Positions 62,597-64,000 of a DNA stretch of 64,000 nucleotides are shown one piece after another (the stretch's first letter is position 1; every line of letters starts with the position of its first letter). The translations under genes were made by a program, and so were the position numbers. The DNA is from Pseudoalteromonas rhizosphaerae (GTDB lineage Bacteria; Pseudomonadota; Gammaproteobacteria; Enterobacterales; Alteromonadaceae). Location of the stretch: assembly GCF_902498845.1 (NCBI RefSeq), contig NZ_CABVLM010000001.1, forward strand, positions 186,001 to 250,000, read 5' to 3'. The notes under the pieces are model-generated. The model did no database searches and was not told the origin of the DNA. It worked only from the letters and a program-made list of their open reading frames with translations.

Positions 62597-63223
62597 ATGG
62601 CGTTTACATTACCCCCATTACCATATGAGTACGATGCGTTAGAGCCACATTTAGATGCTAAAACTATGGAGATCCACCATACTTTGCATCATCAAACATA
62701 TATCAATAAAGCCAATGCGGCACTTGAAAATACCCAGTATAGTGATACTGATGTACATGAGTTACTCGCAAAGATTGACACGTTGCCAACTGAGCTGCAA
62801 AAAGTAGTGCAAGAGCATGGTGGCGGACATGCAAACCATTCATTGTTTTGGACAGTAATGAGCCCCAATGGTGGGGATCAGCCAAAAGGGAGCTTATTAG
62901 ATGCGATCACAGAGCAGCTTGGCGGCTTTGATAACTTTAAAGAGTCATTTACAGCGGCAGCTGTTAGTCGCTTCGGCAGTGGCTGGGCGTGGCTAAGTGT
63001 TAATAAAGATAACCAGCTTGTGGTGGAAAGTAGTTTAAATCAAGATAGTCCATTAATGCACGGCAACACGCCGATTTTAGGTTTAGATGTGTGGGAGCAC
63101 GCCTATTATCTGAAATACCAAAACCGCCGCCCGGAGTATATCGCAGCATTTTATAATGTTATTAATTGGGCTGAAGTGGAGCGTCGTTATTTAGCTGCTA
63201 CCAGTAAATCAATCAGCGAATAA
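62597..63223 (+). CDS. sodA: Manganese superoxide dismutase
   Basis: 208 residues. Metal ligands His27, His81, Asp164 and His168 ([28 protein letters not shown]). Gly77 with Gln149 in LNQDSPLM is the Mn-type arrangement, as opposed to the Fe-type Gln at position ~69. [10 protein letters not shown] and QNRRPEY are conserved. No signal peptide, so cytoplasmic; it converts superoxide to peroxide and oxygen. AAGGAAC precedes the ATG. The Mn link fits with the Mn riboswitch and exporter at 36568, though they are far apart. Confidence 0.92.
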   Translation: MAFTLPPLPYEYDALEPHLDAKTMEIHHTLHHQTYINKANAALENTQYSDTDVHELLAKIDTLPTELQKVVQEHGGGHANHSLFWTVMSPNGGDQPKGSLLDAITEQLGGFDNFKESFTAAAVSRFGSGWAWLSVNKDNQLVVESSLNQDSPLMHGNTPILGLDVWEHAYYLKYQNRRPEYIAAFYNVINWAEVERRYLAATSKSISE

Positions 63224-63301
63224 AGGTTGAGTGCCGAAAATGGCTAGTAAACTGTGTTTTTTCACGTACTCTATTAGCAGATGTATAGTTAAGAGCACCT
63301 T

Positions 63302-64000
63302 ATGGATACTAGCCATTGGCAACTTGCCAGACAAAGCCGCGACCATCGTTTTGATGGACTCTTTTTCATCGGTGTTAAAAGCACCGGTATTTATTGTCGG
63401 CCAATTTGTCCTGCCCCTACTGCAAAAGAGCAAAACGTAGAATACTTTCAATATGCCCATAATGCTGCCCAGGCGGGATTTCGCCCGTGCATTCGTTGTC
63501 GACCAGATAGCGCCCCTGGAAGTAGCGCATGGCAAGGAACAAAAACCACAGCGCTGCGAGCCAAACAGCTGATAGACAGTGACTTAACAACGCAACAAAG
63601 CTGTGAACAGTTAGCTGAGCGACTCGGCGTGAGTAGCCGCTATTTAAGGCAGTTATTTCAGCAACATTTTGGTATCTCAGTAACTCAGTATCGGTTATTT
63701 AATCAATGTCACTTTGCTAAAAAACTGCTGCAAGAAACTAATTTATCGGTATCTCAAGTTGCTTTTGCAGCGGGCTTTAATAGTATTCGTCGCTTTAATG
63801 ATGCGTTTTTACAGCAGTTACATATTTGCCCGTCAAAAATGCGTGGTGAGCGCAGCACAACACGTGCGATGTTGACGCTTAAATTACCTTTTCGGCCCCC
63901 TTATAATTGGACTGCGTTACAGCAATTTTTAGCTAAGCGGTTAATTTCACCTCTTGAGTGGCTTGGCGAGACATATTATGGTCGCAGCTTTAAAAATCAG
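63302..64000 (+). CDS. Ada/AlkA fusion DNA-repair protein, 5' part (cut by window end)
   Basis: 233 codons open from the ATG at 63302 to the last base. Residues 1-75 are an Ada N-terminal zinc domain with Cys32, Cys36, Cys63 and Cys66 (YCRPICPAPT, FRPCIRCRPD), where Cys32 would be the methyl acceptor. Residues ~85-180 are an AraC-type helix-turn-helix (QLAERLGVSSRYLRQLFQQH, VAFAAGFNSIRRFNDAF). From ~190, LTLKLPFRPPYNWTALQQFL begins the AlkA N-terminal domain, so a 3-methyladenine glycosylase should follow outside the window. This is a methylation-sensing regulator and glycosylase in one chain. Confidence 0.88.
   Translation, partial: MDTSHWQLARQSRDHRFDGLFFIGVKSTGIYCRPICPAPTAKEQNVEYFQYAHNAAQAGFRPCIRCRPDSAPGSSAWQGTKTTALRAKQLIDSDLTTQQSCEQLAERLGVSSRYLRQLFQQHFGISVTQYRLFNQCHFAKKLLQETNLSVSQVAFAAGFNSIRRFNDAFLQQLHICPSKMRGERSTTRAMLTLKLPFRPPYNWTALQQFLAKRLISPLEWLGETYYGRSFKNQ

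Noticed and set aside
63209..63535. Minus-strand 108-codon and plus-strand 69-codon frames after sodA
   Set aside because: The Ada zinc domain (four Cys) and AraC motif in the frame from 63302 show the true gene.

Overview
The window looks like the chromosome of a marine gammaproteobacterium of the Alteromonadales, most likely Pseudoalteromonas or a close relative. This is an inference from roughly 40% GC, many TonB-dependent receptors (TBDRs), abundant large sensor kinases and c-di-GMP proteins, Fur-type sites resembling the Vibrio/Alteromonas consensus, and integron-like cassette sites. No database search was possible. No tRNA, rRNA or CRISPR was seen.

1-8972 and 16068-21218 form an arabinan/L-arabinose utilisation region. 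It holds a TBDR (cut by the window edge), a GPH-type symporter, two GH43 exo-arabinofuranosidase-like enzymes (one cytoplasmic, one exported), a GH127/146 lipoprotein, an exported GH43 endo-arabinanase, an SSS-family sugar symporter, a GntR/FadR regulator, and an SDR dehydrogenase plus SMP-30 lactonase that would oxidise arabinose to arabinonate. Related AT-rich palindromes lie upstream of several of these genes. The two halves are separated by 9042-15888. That insert is a three-gene cluster of exported proteins (large lipoprotein, HEAT-repeat protein, metzincin protease lipoprotein) divergent from a regulator that fuses a SARP/BTAD-like DNA-binding half to an alpha/beta hydrolase. Four 12-bp tandem repeats sit in front of the three-gene operon. 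This is the best candidate here for an undescribed system.

21219-22437 is non-coding: two 245-bp direct repeats flank a 58-bp tandem array carrying REP-like palindromes. 22438-32376 is signalling and metal transport: a diguanylate cyclase, a CDF transporter, a hybrid kinase, and a 1512-residue propeller-PAS-GGDEF-EAL protein.

32524-40429 holds an isochorismatase-like hydrolase, a siderophore-type TBDR with its PepSY protein, a UPF0016 Mn exporter behind a yybP-ykoY riboswitch, and a LytTR membrane regulator divergent from a TBDR across a perfect inverted repeat. 40586-41640 looks like two integron gene cassettes without an integrase, followed by an MccF-like S66 peptidase.

43160-49397 is iron metabolism: a YceI lipoprotein, bfd with a strong Fur box, two bacterioferritin subunits with complementary active-site losses, and a TBDR and PepSY protein with another Fur box. 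49507-56599 is heavy-metal efflux (CDF, a small His/Cys protein, CzcCBA-type RND). 56712-64000 holds a four-PAS hybrid kinase, a GNAT acetyltransferase, a small helical protein, Mn superoxide dismutase and the start of an Ada-AlkA fusion.
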